Below, piece by piece: positions 43,945 to 52,950 of a stretch of DNA of 64,000 nucleotides; positions within the stretch are counted from its first letter, which is position 1; every line of letters starts with the position of its first letter. The DNA is taken from positions 1,550,001 through 1,614,000 of the forward strand of contig NZ_CP116942.1 in the NCBI RefSeq assembly GCF_028532485.1, in the 5' to 3' direction. Source of the DNA: Iamia majanohamensis. Its GTDB lineage: Bacteria; Actinomycetota; Acidimicrobiia; Acidimicrobiales; Iamiaceae. Both the position numbers and the translations under genes were made by a program. Below the pieces are notes generated by a model, which did not search any database, had not been told where the DNA came from, and was given only the letters and a program-made list of their open reading frames with translations.

Positions 43945-44989
43945 CGCAGGGATCGTGGCCCTCGACCCGCCCCGCCTGGCGGTGCTCGAGGCCTTCCTCC
44001 GCGACGCCGGCGCCCTCTGCACGCGTGCCTCCGGGGACGTGGTCGGCGAGCTGGCGGGCACGGGGGAGGCCGTCCCCCCGGCGGTGGGTGAGCTCCGCGC
44101 CCTGGCCGAGTGGTGCGGGGTGCAGGCCGACGGCGTGCGGTGGCGGCGGCGGGCCGTCGAGGCCCTGCCCGCCGCGCTGCCCCTGCCCGCCTGGCCCCCG
44201 GGCCCGCCCGCGCTGGCCCGCTCGCGGGCCGAGGTGTGGGCGCCTCGGCTCGTCGCCGCGCTGGCCGGCTCGCCGCCGGACTGGGACGTGCTGGCGCCGG
44301 TGCTGGCCGAGGTGGCGCGCGGGCTCGGCGACCCGGTCTTCGTCCGTCGCCTGGGCCGGCTGGTCGGTCCCGATGCCCTGCTCCTGCTCCCCCTCGACGT
44401 CGAGGCCGCGGGCGTCGCGGCCACCGCCCCGGAGGCCGAGGTGGAGGCGGCCCGGACCGTCGTCGGCGACCTGCTGGCCGGGGTCGAGCCCCCCGAGGAC
44501 GACCCGAGCCCGGCGTGGGCCGCGGTGGAGGGCCTGGCCCACGCCCCGGGGGAGGCGGTCCTCCGCCAGGTCGAGGAGCGGGCCGACGACTGGGGCCTGG
44601 CCACCGACGTGCTGGGGGGCGTCGTCGGCCTGGTCAGGGTGGGTCGGGGCGCCCCGCTGCCGGGGGTCGGGCCCCTCGCCGTCGCCGGGCTGGCGGCCGA
44701 CGTGGCCGGGCTCGCCGCCGACGACGCCGACGAGCTGGACGTGCTCTCGACGCTGGCCAGCGGGCTGCGGCTGGCGGCCCCGCTGCTCGGTCCGTGGGCC
44801 GGGGTGGCCTACGGCGGTGCGGTCCTGCTGGGCCTGGTGGCCTGGGCCGCGGCCCACGACATGCCCGACGACGAGCGCGACGTCCGGCGCGACGACACCG
44901 GCACGGGCGTCCGCCGGTACCCGAGCGGCAGCCCGTCGAACACCAACGTCGACACCGCGGGGGTGCCCCTGGACCCGGCCTTCAGGTGA
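43937..44989 (+). CDS. Uncharacterised protein paired with the WXG-like gene
   Basis: I cannot assign a family to this 350-aa protein. The N-terminal 110 residues are helical (LDPPRLAVLEAFLRDAGALC) and could be a second WXG-like module; residues 130-230 look like an alpha-helical array; a hydrophobic segment at about 280-310 could cross or insert into a membrane; the tail from 312 on is Arg/Asp-rich and ends in a Ser/Asn/Thr stretch. The start overlaps the upstream gene by eight bases, so both are probably made together, as secretion substrate and partner. Confidence 0.5.
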   Translation: MADAGIVALDPPRLAVLEAFLRDAGALCTRASGDVVGELAGTGEAVPPAVGELRALAEWCGVQADGVRWRRRAVEALPAALPLPAWPPGPPALARSRAEVWAPRLVAALAGSPPDWDVLAPVLAEVARGLGDPVFVRRLGRLVGPDALLLLPLDVEAAGVAATAPEAEVEAARTVVGDLLAGVEPPEDDPSPAWAAVEGLAHAPGEAVLRQVEERADDWGLATDVLGGVVGLVRVGRGAPLPGVGPLAVAGLAADVAGLAADDADELDVLSTLASGLRLAAPLLGPWAGVAYGGAVLLGLVAWAAAHDMPDDERDVRRDDTGTGVRRYPSGSPSNTNVDTAGVPLDPAFR

Positions 44990-44998
44990 GGGGGGCCG

Positions 44999-45628
44999 TC
45001 AGGCGGGCCGACGCACCGAGGCCGCCACCATCGTCCACGGGAACGGCGAGCGGACGTCGCGCACCGTGAAGGTGGTGCCCACCACCTCGGCGAAGCCGCG
45101 CTTCGACCAGTGGTTGATGTGGCCCGGTGTGTTGCCCAGGTCCCGCAGGTACTTGCCCCGGGCCATGTTGGCGGCCGACCAGATGCGCTCGCGCGGGACC
45201 GAGAGCACGACGTCGCGCCGGCACACCCGATCGAGCTCGGCCAGGGCCCCGATGGGGTCGGGGACGTGCTCGAGCACCTCGATGGCGAGGACCAGGTCGA
45301 AGGCGTCGTCGGGGAACGGCAGCCGGCAGATGTCGGCGAAGGCGCCGCTGTGGGCCTTGCCGATCCAGTGGGCGGCCAGCTCGTGGTCGGGCAGGTCGAT
45401 GCCGGCGATGGGCACCTCGGGCCACCGGGCCCGGAGGCGCTCGGCCACCTCGCCCTCGCCCACGCCCACCTCGAGCACGGTGGTGGGCGGCGTGGCGGGC
45501 AGGGAGGCGTCGAGGGCGGCGAAGAAGCCGTCCATGAGCCGGCGCTCGACGGGGTTCTGGCTCGCGTACTTGTCGTAGGTGTTGCCGGTGGGGACCGCCT
45601 CATCGGCGGGCGCGGGGGAGGCGGTCAC
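44999..45628 (-). CDS. Class I SAM-dependent methyltransferase
   Basis: The 209-aa protein has motif I VLEVGVGEGEVAERL near residue 50, an acidic turn (IAGIDLPDHE) and motif IV FDLVLAIEVLEHV, matching the Methyltransf_11 type that acts on small molecules or lipids. The substrate is not evident. It is coupled by a GTGA overlap to the polyprenol-phosphate glycosyltransferase upstream, so modification of a glycolipid or polysaccharide is possible. The N-terminal NTYDKYASQNPVERRLM segment is a plausible substrate-binding lid. Confidence 0.85.
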   Translation of the reverse strand: MTASPAPADEAVPTGNTYDKYASQNPVERRLMDGFFAALDASLPATPPTTVLEVGVGEGEVAERLRARWPEVPIAGIDLPDHELAAHWIGKAHSGAFADICRLPFPDDAFDLVLAIEVLEHVPDPIGALAELDRVCRRDVVLSVPRERIWSAANMARGKYLRDLGNTPGHINHWSKRGFAEVVGTTFTVRDVRSPFPWTMVAASVRRPA

Positions 45629-46644
45629 CGCACCGCCTCCGGGGCCCGGGTGCGGTGGCCGGCGGGCACGGTGGGCGGGGCGTCCCGGGTGAAGCCGGCC
45701 GCGGGCTGCACCTCCCGGGTGGCCCGGGTGGCCCGGCCGATGAGGTCGGCCAGCATCCCGATGACGAACACCTGGAAGGCGACCATCAGGATCAGGAGGG
45801 TGTTGATGGCGACGCGGAAGTCGTTGGTCGAGACGTCGTAGACGAGCTTGGCCAGCCCGATGAGGGTGAAGAGGAACCCGATGGGCAGGAACACCCGGAA
45901 CGGGTCGTAGGACAGGGTCATCCGGATGACCTGGAGCAGGTAGCGGCGGGTGTCGGCCCGCCAGTGGAACTTCGAGGTCCCGGCCCGCTCCGAGTAGGTG
46001 ATGGGCCAGTACTTCACCGTGTAGCCGTGGGCCAGGAAGGTCATGGTGATGGTGGTGACGCAGCTGAACCCGGGGGGCAGCTGGCTGACGTACTGCAGGG
46101 CCACGTCGCGCCGGAACGCCCGCATGCCCGAGTTGAGGTCCGGGATCGGCGTCTGGACGAGGTAGGACGCCAGGCGGCGGATGAAGGCCTTGGCCGGCAC
46201 CCGGAAGGCCTTGTGGGTGCCCTCCTCGGAGGTCCGGGCCCCCACGACCTGGTCGTAGCCCTCCATCTCGGCCACCAGCTCCGGGATGAGGTCGTTGGGG
46301 TAGGACATGTCGACATCGGTCCAGACCACGATGCGCCCGCGGGCGGCGCGGGTGCCGTACTTGCGGGCCGACCCCGAGCCGCGGTTGGTGAGGAACTGGA
46401 TGAGGCGGATGCCCTCGACCTCGCGGAGGGCCTCGCCGGAGCCGTCGTTGGAGCCGTCGTCGATGACGATGATCTCGTAGGAGTGCTCGGACGCGTCCAT
46501 GGCCGCCCGGATGCGGTCGATCTCCTGCCGCAGGTGGCCCTTCTCGTTGTAGACGGGCAGCACGATGCTGACGTCGACCTCGTCGGCCCCCACGGGGACG
46601 TCGAGCCCCTCGTCGGGCGCGACCGTGACGGGTGGCTCCTCCAT
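45625..46644 (-). CDS. Polyprenol-phosphate glycosyltransferase, family 2
   Basis: This 339-aa protein has a GT-A domain with VSIVLPVYNEKGHLRQ, IIVIDDGSNDGSGE and the TDVDMSYP metal-binding region, then two C-terminal transmembrane helices (about 260-310). It should make polyprenyl-phosphate sugars, the donors used by GT-C enzymes such as those at 46.7 and 31.8 kb. ATG start with TAGCCT eight bases upstream. The downstream methyltransferase is translationally coupled. Confidence 0.9.
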   Translation of the reverse strand: MEEPPVTVAPDEGLDVPVGADEVDVSIVLPVYNEKGHLRQEIDRIRAAMDASEHSYEIIVIDDGSNDGSGEALREVEGIRLIQFLTNRGSGSARKYGTRAARGRIVVWTDVDMSYPNDLIPELVAEMEGYDQVVGARTSEEGTHKAFRVPAKAFIRRLASYLVQTPIPDLNSGMRAFRRDVALQYVSQLPPGFSCVTTITMTFLAHGYTVKYWPITYSERAGTSKFHWRADTRRYLLQVIRMTLSYDPFRVFLPIGFLFTLIGLAKLVYDVSTNDFRVAINTLLILMVAFQVFVIGMLADLIGRATRATREVQPAAGFTRDAPPTVPAGHRTRAPEAVR

Positions 46645-46652
46645 GGGCAGCG

Positions 46653-46658
46653 AGGCTA
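46653..46658 (-). promoter_or_regulatory. Leaderless -10 box TAGCCT for the GT2 gene
   Basis: The minus-strand TAGCCT is eight bases from the ATG at 46644, inside the last codons of the upstream membrane glycosyltransferase gene. Confidence 0.6.
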
Positions 46659-48299
46659 CCGGTCGCCCCTCCGGGGCCGGGAACCCTCGGCCCCGGCCTC
46701 GGGTCGCGACGGCTCGACGCCGTCGTCGGTCGGCGTCGCGGACGCGACCTCGCGCCCCACGACCACCAGGGCGGCCACCGCGACCAGGGCGCCGAGGACG
46801 GCGCCCACGGCCAAGGCCTCGCCGGGCCAGGGGCTCCACGCCACCAGCGCCCGCAGCTCGCCCCGGAGGCCCTCGCCCGGACCGCCCCAGAACCCGTCGA
46901 GCATGGTGGCGTAGCCGATCGCCTGGAGCACGAGGGCCGCCGCCAGCGCGGCCGGGAGGGCCCACCGCCCGGCCAGGCGGGCGACGCCGGAGGCGGCCAC
47001 CACGACCAGGGGCACCAGCACGGCGAAGAGGTAGCGACCCTGGATGAACGGCGTCTGGCCGCTGCGGGCGTAGAGGCTCCAGGCGTGCTGGACCACGAAG
47101 GCGCCGAGGGTGGCCACCGGGACCAGGCCGACGAGCAGGTCGGTCCGCCGCAGCCGGGGGGCGGGGCGCCAGAGGCCGACGGCCACGACGACCACCAGGG
47201 CGACGGTGGCCACGGCCACGACGACCAGGGGGATGCGGGCCGAGTAGAGCCCGAACCAGCCCCAGAACCGCTCGGTGAAGAAGGCGCCGAAGCGGCGGGC
47301 GAAGAAGCCGACGTCGGGGGAGAAGCCGGGCTGGGTGGGCACCAGGGTGCCCTCCAGGGACGGGGCGAAGGAGCCCTCCCGCACCTTGTTGCCGACCCAC
47401 CACCAGCCGCTCACCAGCGCGGCCACCACGCCGCTCGCCGCGCCGGTGACCACGGTGCGCACGTCGCACCCGGCGACCACCGGGGCGGCGTGGTCGTCGG
47501 CCGTCGAGGCATCGCCCGCCCGGGCCCGGCGACGGGCCGCGACGAGGTAGGCGAGGGCGATCCACGGGAGGAGCAGGACGGCGAAGGCCTTGGTGAGCAG
47601 GGCCAGCCCCGCGACCAGCCCGACGAGCGCCGCGGTGCGCGCCCGGCGGTCGCCCCGGACCACGCCGGCGAGCAGCACGGCCAGGGCGGCCGACAACGCG
47701 GTCAGGAGGTTGTCGTTGTTGACCGTGGAGCCGATGTGGGTGAGCTGGGGCACGACCAGGACCAGCGCGGCCGCCGTCGTCGCCGGGCCCCGTCGGGCCC
47801 CCAGGCGGTGGGCGGTCGCCCACGCGGCCAGGGGGAGCAGCACGACCAGGGCGGCGTTGGCGATGCGCAGCACCCCGACCTCGGTGACGAGCGCCGGGGG
47901 TGACGACCCGGGTACGACGGCCCGCTCGGCCCGGAGGACGAGGGCCATCGACTGGTAGTAGAGCGGGGGGTGCTGGGGCTGCTGGTTGAACCCACCGCCG
48001 GGGTCGTCCTGGGAGCCGCCCAGGGCGTCGATGTCGGCCCGGCCCGCCTTGGACGGGGCGTCGGCCGCGGCCTTGTCGGGGTCCCGGACGTCACCGGTGA
48101 AGTAGGGGATGGCGACGCGCTTCACCGCGGCGGCCGTGCGCCGGCCGTCGTGGGCCGGGTAGTGCGGGTCGTCGGCCAGGCGCAGGGCCAGGTCGGCGTG
48201 GACGAACTCGTCGGGGGCGAGGAAGAGGGGAGCGGCCACCGACGAGGTGGCCAGCAGGACGCCGAAGAGGGCGCACAGGGCCCACACCGCCCCCGGCAC
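46656..48299 (-). CDS. GT-C membrane glycosyltransferase (ArnT/PMT-like)
   Basis: The protein is 547 aa from the GTG at 48299. About eleven transmembrane segments are visible, and a first external loop with APDEFVHADLALR places acidic residues where the catalytic Asp/Glu of GT39/GT83 enzymes lies. It would use a polyprenyl-phosphate sugar outside the cell. A CTG at 48398 overlaps the MeaB stop as CTGA, mirroring the GTGA overlaps elsewhere, and would add 33 disordered residues; CTG is a rare start, so I list the GTG version. It sits with the GT2 that could make its donor. Confidence 0.8.
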   Translation of the reverse strand: MPGAVWALCALFGVLLATSSVAAPLFLAPDEFVHADLALRLADDPHYPAHDGRRTAAAVKRVAIPYFTGDVRDPDKAAADAPSKAGRADIDALGGSQDDPGGGFNQQPQHPPLYYQSMALVLRAERAVVPGSSPPALVTEVGVLRIANAALVVLLPLAAWATAHRLGARRGPATTAAALVLVVPQLTHIGSTVNNDNLLTALSAALAVLLAGVVRGDRRARTAALVGLVAGLALLTKAFAVLLLPWIALAYLVAARRRARAGDASTADDHAAPVVAGCDVRTVVTGAASGVVAALVSGWWWVGNKVREGSFAPSLEGTLVPTQPGFSPDVGFFARRFGAFFTERFWGWFGLYSARIPLVVVAVATVALVVVVAVGLWRPAPRLRRTDLLVGLVPVATLGAFVVQHAWSLYARSGQTPFIQGRYLFAVLVPLVVVAASGVARLAGRWALPAALAAALVLQAIGYATMLDGFWGGPGEGLRGELRALVAWSPWPGEALAVGAVLGALVAVAALVVVGREVASATPTDDGVEPSRPEAGAEGSRPRRGDR

Positions 48300-48394
48300 C
48301 CGGCGCAGGCGGTCGCGCCGGGTGGGGGCACCGGCGTCGGCGGCGGGCCCCCCGGCGGATGTCGTCGGGGCCCCGGGGTCCGGGTCGGTGGCGG

Positions 48395-49381
48395 TCAGGA
48401 CGCACCCAGCAGGTCGAGGAGGCGGGCGGCCCCGGCGGCGGGGGAGAGGGTGCCCGCCCCCACCTCGGCCTCCACGTCGGGCAGGGCCTCGGCCACGGCC
48501 CGGTCGGTGCGCAGCCGCAGCTCGAGCGCGCCCCGGAGCTCGGACCACAGCCACGCCCGGGCCTGCGCGGCCCGCAGCCGGTCGAGGCCGCCGCTGGCCC
48601 GCAGGGCGGCGTGGGCGGCCTCCACCGCCTCCCACACCTCGCCCACGCCGCGCCCGTCGACGGCGGAGGCCTCGACCACCTGGGGGGCGACCTCCTCGTG
48701 GCGGGGGCGCAGCAGGTGCAGCGCCCGCCGGATGTCGGCCGCGGCGTGGGCCGCGGCCCGGGCCAGGTCGCCGTCGGCCTTGGTCACCACCACCACGTCG
48801 GCCAGCTCCATGATCCCCCGCTTGATGCCCTGGAGGTCGTCGCCGCCGGCGGGCGAGGCGAGCAGGACGAAGAGGTCGGTGAGGTCGGCCACCGCGACCT
48901 CGCTCTGGCCCACCCCCACGGTCTCCACCAGGACGACGTCGAAGCCGGCCGCCTCGCAGAGCAGGAGCGCCTCGCGGGTGCGCCGGGCCACGCCCCCCAG
49001 CTCGCCGCCCGACGGCGACGGCCGGACGTAGGCCCCGGGGTCGCGGGCCAGGTCCTCCATGCGGGTCTTGTCGCCGAGGATCGACCCGCCCGAGCGCGAG
49101 CTGGTGGGGTCGACGGCCAGCACCGCCACCCGGTGGCCCGCCCCCGTCAGTCGGGTGCCGAAGGACTCGATGAAGGTGGACTTGCCCACGCCGGGCGGGC
49201 CGCTGATGCCCAGGCGGACGGCGTCGCCGGTGCGCCCCAGCACGGCGTCGACGAGCCGCGCCGCCTGCTCGCGGTGGTCGGTGCGGGTGGACTCGACCAG
49301 GGTGATGCCCCGGGCCAGGGCCCGCCGGTCGCCCGCGGCGATGCCCTCGGCCAGGTCGGCGACGGGGTCGGCGTCGGGCAT
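48395..49381 (-). CDS. meaB: Methylmalonyl-CoA mutase-associated GTPase MeaB
   Basis: This 328-aa G3E GTPase loads and protects adenosylcobalamin in methylmalonyl-CoA mutase. Walker A GPPGVGKSTFI is near residue 62, the switch segment DPTSSRSGGSILGDKTRM follows, VVLVETVGVGQSE is Walker B-like, and VVVTKADGD is the base-recognition NKxD region in a TKAD form. The C-terminal dimerisation arm is present. ATG start with TACCCT six bases upstream. The mutase gene lies 1.3 kb away, and the SGNH gene diverges between them. Confidence 0.95.
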   Translation of the reverse strand: MPDADPVADLAEGIAAGDRRALARGITLVESTRTDHREQAARLVDAVLGRTGDAVRLGISGPPGVGKSTFIESFGTRLTGAGHRVAVLAVDPTSSRSGGSILGDKTRMEDLARDPGAYVRPSPSGGELGGVARRTREALLLCEAAGFDVVLVETVGVGQSEVAVADLTDLFVLLASPAGGDDLQGIKRGIMELADVVVVTKADGDLARAAAHAAADIRRALHLLRPRHEEVAPQVVEASAVDGRGVGEVWEAVEAAHAALRASGGLDRLRAAQARAWLWSELRGALELRLRTDRAVAEALPDVEAEVGAGTLSPAAGAARLLDLLGAS

Positions 49382-49387
49382 CCGCAG

Positions 49388-49393
49388 AGGGTA
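49388..49393 (-). promoter_or_regulatory. Leaderless -10 box TACCCT for meaB
   Basis: The minus-strand TACCCT is six bases from the ATG at 49381; it fixes this start over an extension to 49669 in phase. Confidence 0.65.
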
Positions 49394-49474
49394 GGCAGCG
49401 GGCACGCCGCGGACCCTCTCCGGTGGGGCCGGCCGACCGGTCCCGAGGCGGGGCGGCCCGGCGACGGGGGCAGG

Positions 49475-49480
49475 TACGTT
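49475..49480 (+). promoter_or_regulatory. Leaderless -10 box TACGTT for the SGNH lipoprotein
   Basis: TACGTT is seven bases from the GTG at 49488. It pairs divergently with the meaB box. Confidence 0.6.
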
Positions 49481-49487
49481 CGGGGCC

Positions 49488-50705
49488 GTGCGGCCCGCCC
49501 GACCCGTGATCGCCCTCCTCGTGTCCGGCCTGCTCGCCGTGGCGGCGTGCAGCAGCGGCGACGGGGGGCGCGCCGCACCCGCCAGCACCGGCTCCTCGGT
49601 CCCGGCCGGTGGCGGCGACGGGCCGTCGCTCGTGGTGGTCGGCGACTCGGTGGCCGCGGGCGAGGGCATCGCCTACGGCTACCGCTACGCGCCCGATGAG
49701 CGCGACCCCGATCGCAGCGGGTGGGAGGGGGGCACCTCGGACCCCGAGTGGCAGGGGGCCTACCAGGACTGCCACCAGGACGACCACGCCTACGGCGAGG
49801 TCGTGGCCGACGCCCTCGACGCCGACCTGGCCAAGCTCGCGTGCACCGGTGCCACCTACCTCAACGGGATCACCACCCCCCAGACCTACGGGAGCACCAC
49901 CTACCGCCCGGCCCAGCTGGGCGACTGGGCCACCCGGACGGACCTGGACGCGGACTACGACGCCGCCGACCCCGACGTGGTGGTGCTCACCTTCGGCGCC
50001 GACGACGTCGACTTCACCGCCATCGTCGAGTACTGCGTGTCGGGCTACAGCACCGACGAGTCCCTCGCGGTCGAAGCGCTGTCGGCGGCCGAGGACGTGG
50101 CCGGCGCCATCCGCGACGCCCTCGAGCGCCGGGCGCCGACCCTCGCCGACGAGCTCGCCGGGGGCGACACCCGCCGACGCGACGACGCCTCGTCCAGCTA
50201 CTGCACCGCCGCGAACCCGGGGAGGCCGATCGAGGAGCTGTTCCTCGACCGCATCGCGAGCGGCGAGATCGCCGACCACTACCGCGACGTGGTGACCGCC
50301 ATCCAGGAGCGGGGCCGCGACCCCGAGCACGGGGACGGGAAGGTGCCCGAGATCGTCTTCACCACCTATCACCGGCCGCTGCCGGCCGGCCTCGACGGGG
50401 ACTGCTGGGACGTGTGGCCGCTGTCGGGCGCCGAGCAGTCCTACCTCGACAGCCTCCAGGGCGTGCTGCAGACCACGCTGGAGGACGCCGTGGGCGACCT
50501 GGACGGCGTCACCATCGCCGACATCTCGAGGGCCGTCGACGGCCACCGGTGGTGCAGCGAGGACCCGTGGGTCTACGGGCTGTCGGTGTACTGGACGGCT
50601 CGCGCCCTCGAGAGCCAGGCGCCGTTCCACCCGACCCCCGAGGGCCAGCGGGCCATCGCCGCCGTCGTCGAGGACGCGGTGCGCTCGGCCACCGGCGGAG
50701 GCTGA
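49488..50705 (+). CDS. Secreted SGNH/GDSL-type hydrolase lipoprotein
   Basis: The 405-aa protein has a lipoprotein signal (LVSGLLAVAAC, lipid Cys about 21) and a Gly/Ser-rich spacer. The SGNH fold then shows block I VVVGDSVAAGEG (nucleophile Ser), block III FGADDVDF where most members have GxND, and block V FHPTPEGQ with the catalytic His. Several cysteines (CTGATYL, YCVSG, SSYC, DCWD, WCSE) suggest disulfides in an exported protein. It may act as an esterase or lipase on extracellular acyl or acetyl groups. Confidence 0.85.
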   Translation: MRPARPVIALLVSGLLAVAACSSGDGGRAAPASTGSSVPAGGGDGPSLVVVGDSVAAGEGIAYGYRYAPDERDPDRSGWEGGTSDPEWQGAYQDCHQDDHAYGEVVADALDADLAKLACTGATYLNGITTPQTYGSTTYRPAQLGDWATRTDLDADYDAADPDVVVLTFGADDVDFTAIVEYCVSGYSTDESLAVEALSAAEDVAGAIRDALERRAPTLADELAGGDTRRRDDASSSYCTAANPGRPIEELFLDRIASGEIADHYRDVVTAIQERGRDPEHGDGKVPEIVFTTYHRPLPAGLDGDCWDVWPLSGAEQSYLDSLQGVLQTTLEDAVGDLDGVTIADISRAVDGHRWCSEDPWVYGLSVYWTARALESQAPFHPTPEGQRAIAAVVEDAVRSATGGG

Positions 50706-50707
50706 GG

Positions 50708-50724
50708 CCGGGGATCAGCCCCGG
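50708..50724. terminator. Hairpin at the convergent end of the SGNH and mutase genes
   Basis: CCGGGG (50708-50713) and CCCCGG (50719-50724) flank the loop ATCAG that holds part of the mutase stop codon. The stem is perfect and lacks a U-tract. Confidence 0.5.
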
Positions 50725-52844
50725 GCGCGGAGGAGGTCGAGGACCTGCCGGGCGGCGGAGGGGATGTTGGTGCCGGGGCCGAAGGTGGCGGCCACGCCGG
50801 CGTCGGCCAGGAACTGGTGGTCGCCGGGCGGGATGACGCCGCCGCAGACCACCAGGACGTCGTCGGCGCCCTCCTCGCGGAGGGCGGCGATGAGCTTGGG
50901 CACCAGGGTCTTGTGCCCGGCGGCCTGGGACGAGACGCCCACCACGTGGACGTCGTTCTCGACGGCGTCGCGGGCGGCCTCGACCGGGGTCTGGAACAGC
51001 GGGCCCACGTCGACGTCGAAGCCGAGGTCGGCGAAGGCGGTGGCGATGACCTTGGCCCCGCGGTCGTGGCCGTCCTGGCCCATCTTCACCACCAGCATCC
51101 GGGGCCGGCGGCCCTCGTCGGCGGCGAAGGCCTCGACCTCGGCCTGGATCTCCTCGAAGCCGGCGTCGCCCTCGTAGCCCTTGCCGTAGACGCCCTCGAG
51201 GGTGCGGACCTCGGCCCGGTGGCGCCCGAAGACGTCCTCCATGGCGTCGCTCATCTCGCCCACGGTGGCCCGGGCCCGGGCCGCCTCGATGCAGAGCGCG
51301 AGGAGGTTGGCGTCGCCCCCCGCCCCCTCGCGCAGGGCGTCGAGGGCGGCGTCGCAGGCGGCCTGGTCGCGCTCCGCCCGGACCCGCTCCAGCTTGGCCA
51401 CCTGCTGGGCCAGCACCGAGGCGTTGTCGATGTCGAGGACGTCGACCACCTCGGGGTCCTCGACGGTGTACTTGTTGACCCCGACCACGACCTCCTCGCC
51501 CCGGTCGATGCGGGCCTGGCGACGGGCGGCGGACTCCTCGATGCGGAGCTTGGGCATGCCCGACTCGACGGCCTTGGTCATGCCGCCCAGCTCCTCGACC
51601 TCGTCGAGCAGGGCCCGGGCCTTGTCGGCCAGGTCGCGGGTGAGGGCCTCGACGTAGTACGAGCCGCCCAGCGGGTCGACCACCTGGGGCACGCCGGTCT
51701 CCTCCTGCAGCACCAGCTGGGTGTTGCGGGCGATGCGGGCGCTGAAGTCGGTGGGCAGGCCGAGGGCCTCGTCGAAGGCGTTGGTGTGGAGGCTCTGGGT
51801 GCCGCCCATCACCGCGGCCAGGGCCTCGACGGTGGTGCGGATCACGTTGTTGTACGGGTCGAGCGCGGTGAGCGACACCCCCGAGGTCTGGCAGTGGGTG
51901 CGGAGCATGAGCGACTTCTCGCTCTTGGGCTCGAACTGGCTCATCACCTCGTGCCAGAGGAGGCGGGCGGCGCGGAGCTTGGCCACCTCCATGAAGAAGT
52001 CCATGCCGATGGCGAAGAAGAAGCTGAGGCGGCCGGCGAAGCGGTCGACGTCGAGGCCCCGGTCGAGGGCGTAGCGGACGTACTCCAGGCCGTCGGCGAT
52101 GGTGAACGCCAGCTCCTGGTCGGCCGTCGCCCCCGCCTCCTGCATGTGGTAGCCGGAGATCGAGATCGAGTTGTACCGGGGCATGTGCTCGGACGTGTAG
52201 GCGATGATGTCCGACACGATCCGCATGCTCGGCTCGGGCGGGTAGATGTAGGTGTTGCGGACCATGAACTCCTTGAGGATGTCGTTCTGGATGGTCCCGC
52301 TGAGCTGGTCCTGGCCGACGCCCTGCTCCTCGCCGGCCACGATGAAGCTGGCCAGGCACGGGAGCACCGCCCCGTTCATGGTCATCGACACCGACATCTT
52401 CTCCAGGGGGATGCCGTCGAAGAGGATCTTCATGTCCTCCACCGAGTCGATGGCCACGCCCGCCTTGCCCACGTCGCCCTCGACACGGGGGTGGTCGGAG
52501 TCGTAGCCCCGGTGGGTGGCGAGGTCGAAGGCCACCGACACGCCCTGCTGGCCGGCGGCCAGGTTGCGCCGGTAGAAGGCGTTGGACTCCTCGGCGGTGG
52601 AGAACCCCGCGTACTGGCGGATGGTCCACGGCCGGTTGGCGTACATGGTCGAGCGCACGCCCCGGGTGAAGGGCCCGAAGCCCGGGAGGCTGCTCGTGTC
52701 GGCGCCGTCGAGGTCGGCCTCGGTGTAGAGGGGCTTGACGTCGATGCCCTCGGGCCGGGTGCGCACCAGGTCGTCGGGGCTGCGCCCCTTCAGCTCGGCT
52801 CCGGCCTTCTCGCGCCAGTCGTCGATCGTGGGGTCGTCGGTCAC
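50715..52844 (-). CDS. scpA: Methylmalonyl-CoA mutase, large (catalytic and B12-binding) subunit
   Basis: This 709-aa subunit interconverts succinyl-CoA and (R)-methylmalonyl-CoA with adenosylcobalamin. The N-terminal TIM barrel shows [17 protein letters not shown] and [16 protein letters not shown]; the C-terminal B12 domain (about 560-709) has the [11 protein letters not shown] motif with the axial His. The GTG start is set by TACGCT seven bases upstream; an in-phase extension to 53246 through an 18-bp repeat is not supported. No small subunit gene is seen here, so it is a homodimer or its partner lies elsewhere. MeaB and the adenosyltransferase are its auxiliary enzymes. Confidence 0.95.
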   Translation of the reverse strand: MTDDPTIDDWREKAGAELKGRSPDDLVRTRPEGIDVKPLYTEADLDGADTSSLPGFGPFTRGVRSTMYANRPWTIRQYAGFSTAEESNAFYRRNLAAGQQGVSVAFDLATHRGYDSDHPRVEGDVGKAGVAIDSVEDMKILFDGIPLEKMSVSMTMNGAVLPCLASFIVAGEEQGVGQDQLSGTIQNDILKEFMVRNTYIYPPEPSMRIVSDIIAYTSEHMPRYNSISISGYHMQEAGATADQELAFTIADGLEYVRYALDRGLDVDRFAGRLSFFFAIGMDFFMEVAKLRAARLLWHEVMSQFEPKSEKSLMLRTHCQTSGVSLTALDPYNNVIRTTVEALAAVMGGTQSLHTNAFDEALGLPTDFSARIARNTQLVLQEETGVPQVVDPLGGSYYVEALTRDLADKARALLDEVEELGGMTKAVESGMPKLRIEESAARRQARIDRGEEVVVGVNKYTVEDPEVVDVLDIDNASVLAQQVAKLERVRAERDQAACDAALDALREGAGGDANLLALCIEAARARATVGEMSDAMEDVFGRHRAEVRTLEGVYGKGYEGDAGFEEIQAEVEAFAADEGRRPRMLVVKMGQDGHDRGAKVIATAFADLGFDVDVGPLFQTPVEAARDAVENDVHVVGVSSQAAGHKTLVPKLIAALREEGADDVLVVCGGVIPPGDHQFLADAGVAATFGPGTNIPSAARQVLDLLRARG

Positions 52845-52851
52845 ACCGCCG

Positions 52852-52857
52852 AGCGTA
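52852..52857 (-). promoter_or_regulatory. Leaderless -10 box TACGCT for the mutase
   Basis: The minus-strand TACGCT is seven bases from the GTG at 52844. Confidence 0.65.
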
Positions 52858-52875
52858 CGGCCCGCCCCCGGGAGC

Positions 52876-52947
52876 GGCCCAACGGGCCGGTCCGGACCGA
52901 CGTCCCGGGCCGGACCGACGGGCCGGGGTGGACCGACGGGCCGGGGC
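52876..52947. repeat. 18-bp minisatellite, four copies
   Basis: Units beginning at 52876 (degenerate), 52894, 52912 and 52930 share the core GGACCGACGGGCCGGGG and follow an exact 18-bp period. It fills most of the 106 bases between the mutase start and the kynureninase stop. The period is a multiple of three, so open frames run through it. Confidence 0.7.
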
Positions 52948-52950
52948 CGG

